A stretch of DNA of 52,803 nt, from the IMG/VR virus record IMGVR_UViG_3300008114_000045, positions 1-52,803 of that record, one strand, 5' to 3'. The translations under genes and the position numbers were made by a program. This document shows, one piece after another, positions 9,061-17,333 of the stretch. Every line of letters starts with the position of its first letter. Position 1 is the stretch's first letter. The notes under the pieces are model-generated. The model had not been told where the DNA came from. It was given only the letters and a program-made list of their open reading frames with translations, and made no database searches. Source of the DNA: a virus.

Positions 9061-11253
9061 ATGTCATATATTATAAAAAGTACAAGTCCATTTGTTTCAA
9101 TCAAATTAACTGAAATAGGAAGAACACAATTAGCGTTAGGTAAACTTAATTTTTCTTATTGGGCTATTGGTGACTCAGAAATAAATTATGGTAGAGAAGC
9201 TATAGTTGATGCAAATCCTACAGACGTAACTTTATCAGCAACAAGTGTTATTTTTAGACCTTTTGATAAACAACCTAACTTAAAATCGTTTATCCTACCT
9301 TCAACAACTTCTGACCCTTTACAAGTTGTTGACAGTTCAATTATTAGTGTTGTTAGGTCAGTAGTAAACAACCAAGCAGACACAAAAGGTTTCTTTGATT
9401 ATAGTGGTGGTACTTTTACAACCAAAACTGGTTCGACATATGTAAAATATACTTCGTTTAATGACCCTAGCGCAGTAGGTAGCTCTATATTTAGTGGAAC
9501 AACAAGACTTTACATTAATTCTACTGGTATAACAACTGGTGATTATGTATTGATTAAATATAGTAACTATAAAGGAACACTTTCTGGTGGTACATTAACA
9601 GCAAATAGTAACGATAAACCATTACAAAACTTATGGTATAAGATTCAAAGTATGACAGCAGCCACTACTGGTTATTATGTTAATTTAGATAGACAATTAC
9701 CAAACTTCAATTTAAGTAACTTTAGTGGTTATTCACAAATTTTTGTTTATGGTGGTGGTGAAGTTAATGATACGTTTGGCGCTGAAACACAAACAGCATA
9801 TTGGGATTCTAACACATTATCATTTGATTCGTTATGTCCAGTTAACTGTGAAGAAGTTCCAGTTTGGAATATGAATAATGTATGGTGTGAAACGTTGGCT
9901 GGTGTAACTGGTTTATCAACAACAAACTTATACGAAGATTATACAAAATATGGTTCTTATAGTTATTTAGGTAGCAAATACCCTTATTTTAATTTACCTT
10001 GTATTTCTTCAGCTAACGCAATACAATTAACGAACCAAGCTTGTGATACTCCAGGTAAAAGCGTGTTGGATGATGTAACGAAATCAATCTCAATCATTCA
10101 CTATACCAACAATATGGTGTCTAGTATTTACGGTGAGTTTTTCTACACTGATATAGTAAACAACAAATATCTTTATTTAGATTTACCAGATTTGATGTAT
10201 CACAGAAGAGATTTTGCTTCTGGATTTGGTACTCAAATGGGTATGAGATTTATCGGTAGTGGTATTACAAACGCTATGGATAACGGTTTAGAATACATTG
10301 ATTTAATAGAAGACCCAACAAGAATTCCATCAAGTGAAACTCCTTTGGTTGTAGGTAAAATATTCCCACAACTTAAAACAGTTGTTTTCCATGACGATGA
10401 GATTGTTGCTGCAATGTCTTATAAATCAAATAGAAACTGGACGTTACCAGAATTAACAGCAACATTATCGGCACCAAGTGGTGGTACATCAACTGGTATT
10501 TTAGGTGTTAACGAAACAATGTATTTAACTTATTCATTGGACAATTTAGGTGTATCATCTGGATTTACTTCAGCGTTACCTTGTCAAAAATACATTAAAA
10601 TCACCAACACAACATCAACAGCTAAAGATGTTCAGTTTATGATTAATAGTGTTGATTTATTACCATATATGAGAAAATTAGAAGATGTTTCATATGATGG
10701 TTATGGATTCCATGCATATAAATTTAAATTATTATATCAAATAGTAACAAACATTAATGACAGACCAGATTCTGGCCTTTGGAAACAATTAGATTACACA
10801 TCAACAGCAATTACTGGTGTGTCTGGAGAAACAATTAACCCTAGTTTATTAGAGGTTCAAATACCATTAACAAATGGTTTCGTATTAGATTTAATAAAAG
10901 ATGCTTCTTCATCAATATTTGCATTAAATGGTTTAGTTAGTTATGTACCAAACATAAGCCCAAGTAACTTACAATTTGGTGATGAAAGATTCTTTTACGG
11001 TAATTTAAACACACACATTGGTGCGACTATCTTTAAGACAATTTTTGATATCAGAGTTAATTCTAGCCAATTTAATTCAACTACAAACATTACTAGAAGT
11101 AGTGACGTAACAACTAACCCACCAAATATTAAAGTAAGTGAAGTGGGTATTTATGATTCAGATAGGAATCTAGTTTGTATTGGTAAATTAAGCACACCAG
11201 TTGCTTTAGCCAATAATAATACAATAACATTAGAATTATCAATTGACTTCTAA
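9061..11253 (+). CDS. Tail-fibre-like protein A
   Basis: 730 residues. The N-terminal segment (VSIKLTEIGRTQLALG then YWAIGDSEINY) resembles the start of phage tail-collar fibre proteins, which have a LTxxG..L helix and a GDG/GDS turn. The C-terminal segment (KVSEVGIYDSDRNLVCIGK) is the typical EVGlyd-G-LiaigK signature of the same class. The next gene has both features, so the two are paralogues. Likely baseplate- or tail-tip-proximal fibre subunit. Confidence 0.7.
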   Translation: MSYIIKSTSPFVSIKLTEIGRTQLALGKLNFSYWAIGDSEINYGREAIVDANPTDVTLSATSVIFRPFDKQPNLKSFILPSTTSDPLQVVDSSIISVVRSVVNNQADTKGFFDYSGGTFTTKTGSTYVKYTSFNDPSAVGSSIFSGTTRLYINSTGITTGDYVLIKYSNYKGTLSGGTLTANSNDKPLQNLWYKIQSMTAATTGYYVNLDRQLPNFNLSNFSGYSQIFVYGGGEVNDTFGAETQTAYWDSNTLSFDSLCPVNCEEVPVWNMNNVWCETLAGVTGLSTTNLYEDYTKYGSYSYLGSKYPYFNLPCISSANAIQLTNQACDTPGKSVLDDVTKSISIIHYTNNMVSSIYGEFFYTDIVNNKYLYLDLPDLMYHRRDFASGFGTQMGMRFIGSGITNAMDNGLEYIDLIEDPTRIPSSETPLVVGKIFPQLKTVVFHDDEIVAAMSYKSNRNWTLPELTATLSAPSGGTSTGILGVNETMYLTYSLDNLGVSSGFTSALPCQKYIKITNTTSTAKDVQFMINSVDLLPYMRKLEDVSYDGYGFHAYKFKLLYQIVTNINDRPDSGLWKQLDYTSTAITGVSGETINPSLLEVQIPLTNGFVLDLIKDASSSIFALNGLVSYVPNISPSNLQFGDERFFYGNLNTHIGATIFKTIFDIRVNSSQFNSTTNITRSSDVTTNPPNIKVSEVGIYDSDRNLVCIGKLSTPVALANNNTITLELSIDF

Positions 11254-11255
11254 AA

Positions 11256-12473
11256 ATGGGATTTAATAGTTCAGCAACATCGATTACATTAACTGCTAAG
11301 TTAACACCAATAGGTAGAGAGAAATTAATATCTACTAATAATAATTTAATTAAGTATTTCAGTTTAGGTGATTCTGATGCTAATTACTATACTAGTTTAA
11401 CATTATCAACTGGTCAAGTACCATCTATAAATGGTAACATTGGTTATGGTAATACAACTAGTAATAGTACACCACCAGTTGTAGGTATTAAAAGTTTTTT
11501 AGTTGTAAATCAAAATGGTGATTTAACTAAACCAGTTTCACCTCAATCAATCAATATCTTAACTGAAACTGCAAATAATGGTTCAGTAACAATAAGTGGT
11601 GCTAATTTAACATATAACTTAGTAAATAGAAATAGCGTTAACTCAGACCCACTAGTTAATTTATTTAGTTCGTTTAACTTACCTTTAGACTCAATATCAG
11701 ATATTAATTATACTGGTGTTACAGCACAATCTGGTGGTTATTCAGATACTTGTTTTAGTGGTTTCGCAACTAATAGAGTATTATTTATTGGAATAAACAA
11801 TGCTACATATGGTGAAGTTATTGATGGTAAAACAGTTAAATTAGAGTTACCAACTAGTGCTGGTACATATACTTTATATAGCACATTCCAATCTAATTCT
11901 GGTAGTGTAAATGAACTAGATGCTAATTACAGAGACGTTGCTAATAATGTTGTTTATTTTGGTTTAAATGTTGCTCCATTATTCAGCGACACAATCAAAA
12001 AACCTAACGGTGATTCATCATTAAGTTGGGCTACTGGTTATGGATTATCAAAACCATTTAGCAATAACAACAAAAGAGCATATAATTTACAAACAAACAC
12101 AAATTTAGCAGCAACTGCTGACACAGCTGTTGGTATGGCTTATTTAGACAGTGGGTTTATAGCTATAACTAACCCAACAATTATAAATGATGTGTTAGTT
12201 TCTGGTACAACTTTATTTTCTGGTGTTACAGCAACAACATTAACGTTTGATAGTGTATCAACAAATGTAAGCCAAGTAATATCATGTATTGCAGAAAGAG
12301 GTGAATTTGGTGCATCAACTAGCATTTATTTTGGTAATGATGATATTCCAAAAATAACTGAAGTTGGGTTATATGATGATTTTGGTAATTTGATTGCTTA
12401 TGGTAAAACAGATAGACAAATCACTAAAAACGTTAACCAATTTTTAGCCTTATCAATAAAAATTACAATATAA
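11256..12473 (+). CDS. Tail-fibre-like protein B, paralogue of A
   Basis: 405 residues, starting 2 bases after the preceding stop. Shares the N-terminal LTPIGREKL and GDSDANYYTS pattern and the C-terminal EVGLYDDFGNLIAYGK pattern with the 730-residue neighbour, but lacks much of its central body. Probably arose by duplication and forms part of the same fibre or baseplate assembly. Confidence 0.7.
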   Translation: MGFNSSATSITLTAKLTPIGREKLISTNNNLIKYFSLGDSDANYYTSLTLSTGQVPSINGNIGYGNTTSNSTPPVVGIKSFLVVNQNGDLTKPVSPQSINILTETANNGSVTISGANLTYNLVNRNSVNSDPLVNLFSSFNLPLDSISDINYTGVTAQSGGYSDTCFSGFATNRVLFIGINNATYGEVIDGKTVKLELPTSAGTYTLYSTFQSNSGSVNELDANYRDVANNVVYFGLNVAPLFSDTIKKPNGDSSLSWATGYGLSKPFSNNNKRAYNLQTNTNLAATADTAVGMAYLDSGFIAITNPTIINDVLVSGTTLFSGVTATTLTFDSVSTNVSQVISCIAERGEFGASTSIYFGNDDIPKITEVGLYDDFGNLIAYGKTDRQITKNVNQFLALSIKITI

Positions 12474-12492
12474 CTATTTATTTTTTTTAATT

Positions 12493-12522
12493 TGATTTTA
12501 AATTAATACAAAATTAAAATCA
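12493..12522 (+). repeat. 9-bp inverted repeat reaching the resolvase start
   Basis: TGATTTTAA (12493-12501) and TTAAAATCA (12514-12522) are perfect inverted repeats with a 12-base spacer; the last A is the first base of the ATG. It could be an operator or an RNA hairpin that partly hides the start. In such AT-rich DNA a chance origin is possible. Confidence 0.35.
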
Positions 12523-13169
12523 TGAAAGAAAAACAAAGTTTTTTATTGGCGTTAGATGTTTCGACATCTACAATTGGTATTGCCTTATTTGAAGATTTTG
12601 GTAACAAAGGTGAATTAAGATTATTACACCATGTTTCACCAATAGTTAAACCAAAACCATCTAACAAGATGGAAGAGTTATTCAAAAAGGTTGAAATATT
12701 TGAAACAGAATTTTTATTTAAATACAAAGATATTGGTATTGATAAAGTTGTTATTGAAGAACCTTTATTACAATCAAACAACGTATATACAATTGCTACA
12801 TTATTAAGATTTAATGGTATGATATCTAAATCAGTATATGATACTTTAGGTATTGTACCAGAGTTTATTTCATCTTATGACGCTAGACAATATTCATTCC
12901 CAGAATTAATGGCTGTTAGAACATTTAAAAAAGATGGAACTCCTTTGAATGAAAAACAAATTGCTAAGAACAAACCAGTGTTATTTGGTGGTTATCCTTT
13001 TGACGTTGATAAAAAATATGTGCTTTGGGAAAAGGTTGCTGAATTAGAACCACAAGTAACTTGGTTCTATGACAAAAACAACAAACTTAAAAAAGAAACG
13101 TTTGACACATCAGATGCATATGTCGCTGGTATAGGGTTCATGTATAAAAATAATCTTTGGGATAGATAA
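12522..13169 (+). CDS. RuvC-like Holliday junction resolvase
   Basis: 215 residues with an RNase H-type fold as in RuvC. Visible acidic positions are the first-strand Asp (LALDVSTSTIG, D12), the Glu pair in VVIEEPLL, and the C-terminal Asp in DTSDAYVAG. Such enzymes cut branched DNA during recombination and before packaging. Opens the DNA metabolism block, ahead of primase and the gp46/gp47-like pair. Length is slightly above bacterial RuvC. The activity is inferred from the motif layout. Confidence 0.75.
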   Translation: MKEKQSFLLALDVSTSTIGIALFEDFGNKGELRLLHHVSPIVKPKPSNKMEELFKKVEIFETEFLFKYKDIGIDKVVIEEPLLQSNNVYTIATLLRFNGMISKSVYDTLGIVPEFISSYDARQYSFPELMAVRTFKKDGTPLNEKQIAKNKPVLFGGYPFDVDKKYVLWEKVAELEPQVTWFYDKNNKLKKETFDTSDAYVAGIGFMYKNNLWDR

Positions 13170-13186
13170 TTATTTTAAACAAATAT

Positions 13187-13217
13187 TTGTAAATGGTTTA
13201 TTATTTTTGTAATTTTG
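13187..13217 (+). promoter_or_regulatory. Host-type promoter for primase
   Basis: TTG at 13187-13189, 20-base spacer, TAATTTTG at 13210-13217, fitting the Bacteroidetes TTG / TAnnTTTG consensus. The GTG start follows after only 4 bases, so the message would be leaderless or nearly so. Confidence 0.5.
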
Positions 13218-13221
13218 AACC

Positions 13222-14163
13222 GTGAACGAATATTTGGTATACATACTAGAAAGTTTTTTAGGTCCTCATAGAAAATATAATGAGGAAACGGGGCAGATTG
13301 CCTTTGATTGTCCAGCATGCGCTGAAGACAAAGATATGCCAGAGGGTGACGGTAAAGGTAACTTAGAAGTTAACTACGAAGAATCAGTTTTTAAATGTTG
13401 GTCATGTAAAGAAAAAAACAACATGTATGGTTCAGTATACAAATTACTTAAACGTTACGGTTCACCAAAAAACTTACGTGATTATGTATTGATTAAACCA
13501 GATATCAGCATATCTGAAAAGGAAAAAAAGAAAATCATACTTACATTACCAGAAGGTTATAAAGAACTATCTAAATGCAAAGGTAATGAATACAGATACA
13601 ATCAAGCTATTGGATATTTACGTGAAAGAGGAATCACTGATGAAATAATCAAAGATTATAAAATAGGGTTTACTACCAGCGGTAAGTATTTCAACAGAGT
13701 AATAATACCATCTTATGATTCAGAAGGTGAATTAAATTATTTTATAGCTAGATGGTTTCCAAAAGATTTTACTAAACTTAAATATTTAAACCCAGATGTT
13801 GAAAAGCAAGAAATAGTTTTTAATGAAGGTAAAATAAATTGGGATTCTACAATATATTTGGTTGAAGGTGCAACAGACCATATAGTCACACCTAACTCAA
13901 TACCGTTATTGGGGAAATACTTACCAGAACAATTATTGGACTTGTTACAAGAAAAAGCAAAAGCGTATGTTGTTATCGTAATGGATGATGACGCTTATGA
14001 CGATACTGTTAGGTTATACCATGAAATTAACTTTGGTGAGCTTAGAGGCAAAGTTAAGGTGGTTAAGTGTCCAGAGGGTTATGACCCATCTAAACTATTT
14101 GAAAAGTTTGGTAGTAAAGGTATTATTCAATTACTTAAAAGTGCGTATAAGTTAACTATTTGA
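13222..14163 (+). CDS. DnaG-type DNA primase (T4 gp61-like)
   Basis: 313 residues, with a GTG start. An N-terminal zinc-binding site (CPAC about residue 31 and CWSC about residue 59) is followed by a TOPRIM domain with the Glu motif LVEGATDHI and the acidic motif VIVMDDDAYDD. It would make RNA primers for lagging-strand synthesis with a phage helicase that is not in this window. Length matches small phage primases. Stop is TGA. Promoter elements end 4 bases before the start. Confidence 0.85.
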   Translation: MNEYLVYILESFLGPHRKYNEETGQIAFDCPACAEDKDMPEGDGKGNLEVNYEESVFKCWSCKEKNNMYGSVYKLLKRYGSPKNLRDYVLIKPDISISEKEKKKIILTLPEGYKELSKCKGNEYRYNQAIGYLRERGITDEIIKDYKIGFTTSGKYFNRVIIPSYDSEGELNYFIARWFPKDFTKLKYLNPDVEKQEIVFNEGKINWDSTIYLVEGATDHIVTPNSIPLLGKYLPEQLLDLLQEKAKAYVVIVMDDDAYDDTVRLYHEINFGELRGKVKVVKCPEGYDPSKLFEKFGSKGIIQLLKSAYKLTI

Positions 14164-14164
14164 A

Positions 14165-14671
14165 TTATTTCATAAAATCAATTAACTGATTTTTAATAGG
14201 ATTATCAATTAAAGTGACTAAAATACCTTTACTAGATTCAATACATTCTAATTTAGAATCAGTTTTACAGAACTTATTAAACATACCAAATAAATTAGGG
14301 TTGATTGTTCTACCTTTGCTTAAATATGCATGACCAAATTCATAAATAAATTTTTTAAGTATCTTAGAACCTATTTTTTTATTTTCTAAATTTTTATTTA
14401 AGAAAATATGGGGATGATATATAAAATCTTTTATTATTTGAACATAAAATTGAATTGAATCAGATAATATTTCTAAACTTGGGTCGTTAAATTTAATTTT
14501 TAAATACATTTTATCGTTACCGTCATCACCATTTTCTAAAATTTCAAAATCGTTTAAACCTATTGTTGATATTTTAGTTAATAACTCAGAATCAATATCT
14601 ATGTGTTTAGGTAACTCAAATGATTTATCATCTAACATCTCTTTTAATAATTTTTTAATAAATGTTTTCAT
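14165..14671 (-). CDS. Putative internal virion protein with capsid-targeting-like N-terminus
   Basis: 168 residues from the chosen ATG (MKTFIKKLLKEML). The frame is open to an ATG at 14701, but a late-type motif sits at 14687-14694 on this strand, inside that longer frame and 15 bases before the chosen start, so the shorter form is preferred. The N-terminus matches a short basic amphipathic leader seen in several other genes here (25043, 26831, 36370, 48446). Rest of the protein is unrecognised. It is one of the few - strand genes. Confidence 0.65.
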   Translation of the reverse strand: MKTFIKKLLKEMLDDKSFELPKHIDIDSELLTKISTIGLNDFEILENGDDGNDKMYLKIKFNDPSLEILSDSIQFYVQIIKDFIYHPHIFLNKNLENKKIGSKILKKFIYEFGHAYLSKGRTINPNLFGMFNKFCKTDSKLECIESSKGILVTLIDNPIKNQLIDFMK

Positions 14672-14686
14672 TAAATAAAGTTTATT

Positions 14687-14694
14687 GATAAATA
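14687..14694 (-). promoter_or_regulatory. Late-type motif TATTTATC on - strand
   Basis: Read on the - strand, 15 bases before the ATG at 14671. It shows that the motif follows gene orientation, which supports a promoter role. Confidence 0.4.
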
Positions 14695-14695
14695 G

Positions 14696-14726
14696 TTGCA
14701 AAGTGATTAAAAATATAGTATATTTG
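14696..14726 (+). promoter_or_regulatory. Host-type promoter for RecB-like nuclease operon
   Basis: TTG at 14696-14698, 20-base spacer, TATATTTG at 14719-14726. Drives the rightward nuclease genes and is back to back with the leftward late-type motif, a compact divergent control region. Confidence 0.55.
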
Positions 14727-14743
14727 CATTAAAATAAAATAAA

Positions 14744-15526
14744 ATGAGTAAAGCAAGATTATGGGAAGGTCCAGTATATCTAGAACCTATTGAACATAAA
14801 TATCATCATAGAGTAACTGGTAAAATATATAAATCAGTTACTACTACTTTGACATCTATAGAACCACATTTTGATTCAGAAGCGGTTTCTATGGCTATTG
14901 TCAATCAAGCTGATAATGTTAAACAAGAGAAATATATCGGTATGTCTCAACAACAAATATTAGAATATTGGCAAATGTTAAATGATGAAGCGAACATTTA
15001 CGGTTCTAAAGTTCACGACATCGTTGAAAGATATTTATTAGCAAACAAATGGTATTTCCCAGATGACACTGAAGACGGTCAATTTGAACAAAAAGTTATT
15101 GATGGGTATGAAGCGTTAAAAATTGATGAAGGTGTTGCCATATGGCCAGAAAGAATATTATTTGCTGAACAATATGAGTTAGCTGGTATGTCTGACCTTA
15201 TTATTGATATTGATGATGTATATTTTGATGTTTGGGACTGGAAGACAAACCGAGAGTTTAATTTCTTTGACCCATTTGGTTTTAAAACGCTTTTTAAGCC
15301 ATTTGACCACATGCAAGCATGTCAATGGTCAGTTTATACATTACAGTTGTCTGTATACGCTTATATGTACGAATTAGAGTTCCCTAAAAGAAAATGTAGA
15401 CAAATTAGAATTGGATATTGGGATAAAGAAAAAATGTCATTTGAAAAGATACAAATAATGTATATGAAAAACGAAGCTAAGAAGTTAGTTGAAATGCATT
15501 ACTATAACTTAATGAAAAACGCATAA
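14744..15526 (+). CDS. PD-(D/E)XK nuclease, RecB/Cas4-like exonuclease
   Basis: 260 residues. The RecB-family motifs are visible in order: GSKVHDIVERYL (His/Glu helix), LAGMSDLIID (motif II Asp), VWDWKTNREF (motif III D-x-K) and QLSVYAYMYE (QxxxY helix). The enzymes degrade or trim DNA ends. First gene of an operon running into the Mre11/Rad50-like pair, so a role in recombination or host DNA breakdown is likely. Confidence 0.8.
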   Translation: MSKARLWEGPVYLEPIEHKYHHRVTGKIYKSVTTTLTSIEPHFDSEAVSMAIVNQADNVKQEKYIGMSQQQILEYWQMLNDEANIYGSKVHDIVERYLLANKWYFPDDTEDGQFEQKVIDGYEALKIDEGVAIWPERILFAEQYELAGMSDLIIDIDDVYFDVWDWKTNREFNFFDPFGFKTLFKPFDHMQACQWSVYTLQLSVYAYMYELEFPKRKCRQIRIGYWDKEKMSFEKIQIMYMKNEAKKLVEMHYYNLMKNA

Positions 15527-15527
15527 T

Positions 15528-15887
15528 ATGATAAAGAATAAAGATAAGATAATTGAAAGTGATTTACTAACAGAAAATGAAAAGAAATTAATTTTATTTG
15601 TTTTGGGTAGACAATTTATAATGGGTGAATGTGTCGTAACTAATGAGGAATTAATTGAAGAATTAGAATTAACCAAATATCATTTATCAAAAGTTACAAA
15701 ATCATTAAATGCTAAGAAATTTTTTAAAAGTGGTGGTGATGTAGCTGGTTATAGCCATATAAAACACTATGGTTATAATGGTTTTAGAAATATTGGTAAA
15801 AATAAAAGAATAATAATAAATGAAATATTATTAGAAAGTTTTTTAGATGGTAAAGAATTAGAGATTGAAAAAATACAAAAAAAATAA
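15528..15887 (+). CDS. Winged-helix-like small protein
   Basis: 119 residues, one base after the nuclease. The segment VVTNEELIEELELTKYHLSKVTKSLNAKKFF reads as a helix-turn-helix with a following wing, similar to small DNA-binding regulators. It may regulate this operon or be an accessory DNA-binding protein. Family not recognised. Confidence 0.6.
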   Translation: MIKNKDKIIESDLLTENEKKLILFVLGRQFIMGECVVTNEELIEELELTKYHLSKVTKSLNAKKFFKSGGDVAGYSHIKHYGYNGFRNIGKNKRIIINEILLESFLDGKELEIEKIQKK

Positions 15888-15893
15888 TTATAA

Positions 15894-16706
15894 ATGATAA
15901 AAAAAGTAGTACACTTAGCTGATATACATATCAGAACACTTAGAATGCATGATGAATACAAAGATGTGTTCAAAACATTATTGGGTGATTTGAGAGAATT
16001 ATTAGCTGATTATAGCAGAGAAGAAATTAGAATAGTTATTGCTGGTGATTTGGTTCACCAAAAGATTGTTATTTCTAATGAGATGTTAATTTTAGGTACA
16101 TGGTTCCTAAGAAAGTTAGAAGAGATAGCACCAGTTATTATAATTGCTGGTAACCATGATTTATTAGAAAATAACGCTAATCGTATGGATAGTATTTCAC
16201 CTATGGTACAATTCTTGGGTGATAAAGAAATAAACTATTTCAAAGAATCTAAATGTTATTTAGATGACAATATTGTTTGGTGTGCGTATTCTATTTTTGA
16301 AGAAAACGCTAGACCAGACATTGAAGGTGCTAGAATTGAATTTGGAGATGACAAAACATATATCGGTTTGTTTCATGCGCCAATAATCAACGCTAAAACT
16401 GATATTGGTTATGAAATCGACCATGGTGCTGAATTAGATATATTTGAAGGTTGTGATATTGCAATGTTAGGTGATATACATAAACGACAAATATTTAACC
16501 ATAAAGGTATTATGATAGCTTACCCATCATCACTGATTCAACAAAATTTTGGTGAGAATGTTAGTAAACATGGTTTCTTATTATGGGATGTCGAAACTAA
16601 AACATATACTGAACATGATGTTGATAACAAATATCCATTCTATCAATTTAAAATAACATCATTGGAAGATATTGAAAATGGTGAAGAAAAACTAACTAAT
16701 TTATGA
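15894..16706 (+). CDS. gp47: SbcD/Mre11-like nuclease subunit (T4 gp47-like)
   Basis: 270 residues with all metallophosphoesterase motifs: DIHIR (D10, H12), GDLVHQ, GNHDLLE, LFHAPI and GDIHKRQ. Together with the Rad50-like partner at 17323 it forms the recombination nuclease that processes DNA ends and feeds strand invasion. Stop codon overlaps the next start as ATGA, pointing to coupled translation. Confidence 0.9.
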   Translation: MIKKVVHLADIHIRTLRMHDEYKDVFKTLLGDLRELLADYSREEIRIVIAGDLVHQKIVISNEMLILGTWFLRKLEEIAPVIIIAGNHDLLENNANRMDSISPMVQFLGDKEINYFKESKCYLDDNIVWCAYSIFEENARPDIEGARIEFGDDKTYIGLFHAPIINAKTDIGYEIDHGAELDIFEGCDIAMLGDIHKRQIFNHKGIMIAYPSSLIQQNFGENVSKHGFLLWDVETKTYTEHDVDNKYPFYQFKITSLEDIENGEEKLTNL

Positions 16707-16933
16707 AACTAAGCGAATTAAAAGAGTTTATTAACTCTCTACCAGAAGAAATGAATGATTTCACCGTTGTTAATGGTGAATATGGGTTTGTAGACCCAGA
16801 AAACGAAGAAGGATTTATCTATAGAGTTGATAAACCAGTATTAGCAATAAATGTTGATGAGAAAGACCATGAAGTTGTGTTGCTACATCAAACACGTGAA
16901 GATTTAACAAAAGTGGACCTTGGAGATATCTAA
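16703..16933 (+). CDS. Small acidic hypothetical protein between gp47- and gp46-like genes
   Basis: 76 residues, Glu/Asp-rich, start MKLSELKEFINSL. Overlaps the upstream gene by 4 bases and the downstream one by about 14, so it is part of the recombination operon. No known motif. Could be an accessory factor of the nuclease complex. Confidence 0.65.
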   Translation: MKLSELKEFINSLPEEMNDFTVVNGEYGFVDPENEEGFIYRVDKPVLAINVDEKDHEVVLLHQTREDLTKVDLGDI

Positions 16934-17333
16934 ACAATTAAAAGATGAGATTTGGGATTATTGCAGAGCCAATAATATAACCAATATTGACGAATTCACA
17001 ATGAAAATTCTTAGACAAGGATTTACCGTTGAGAAATTTGGCGCTACACCACAAACTGTAGAGAAAGTGGTTGAAAAGGTAGTCGAAGTTCCAGTTGAAA
17101 AGATTGTTGAAAAAATAGTGGAAGTAAAAGTTGAAGTTCCAGTTGAAAAGGAAGTTTATATAACTGATAATTCTAATAACGAAGAATTAGCGAACAAAAT
17201 AAAAGACCTAGAAGCTGAACGTAACAAATACAAAGAAGAGTCTAAAGACTTTGAACAAAAATGGAACGATACTTTAGAAAAATTAAGAGAAGAGTTAAAA
17301 AAGAAAAACAAAAGAGATTTATATGGAGAATAG
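16920..17333 (+). CDS. Coiled-coil protein with Val-Glu-Lys repeats, TAG stop
   Basis: 137 residues from a TTG start that overlaps the previous gene. The middle (about residues 45-80) is a run of VEK/VEVPVEK repeats, then a charged coiled coil. Ends in TAG, which is rare in this window; if that TAG is read through, translation goes 20 more codons to TGA. The start could also lie further in. Sits inside the gp46/gp47 operon, so it may bind the nuclease. Confidence 0.6.
   Translation: MEISKQLKDEIWDYCRANNITNIDEFTMKILRQGFTVEKFGATPQTVEKVVEKVVEVPVEKIVEKIVEVKVEVPVEKEVYITDNSNNEELANKIKDLEAERNKYKEESKDFEQKWNDTLEKLREELKKKNKRDLYGE

Noticed and set aside
14672-14701. Longer form of the - strand gene starting at 14701
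   Set aside because: A late-type motif lies within it, and the shorter form begins with the leader shared by other genes.
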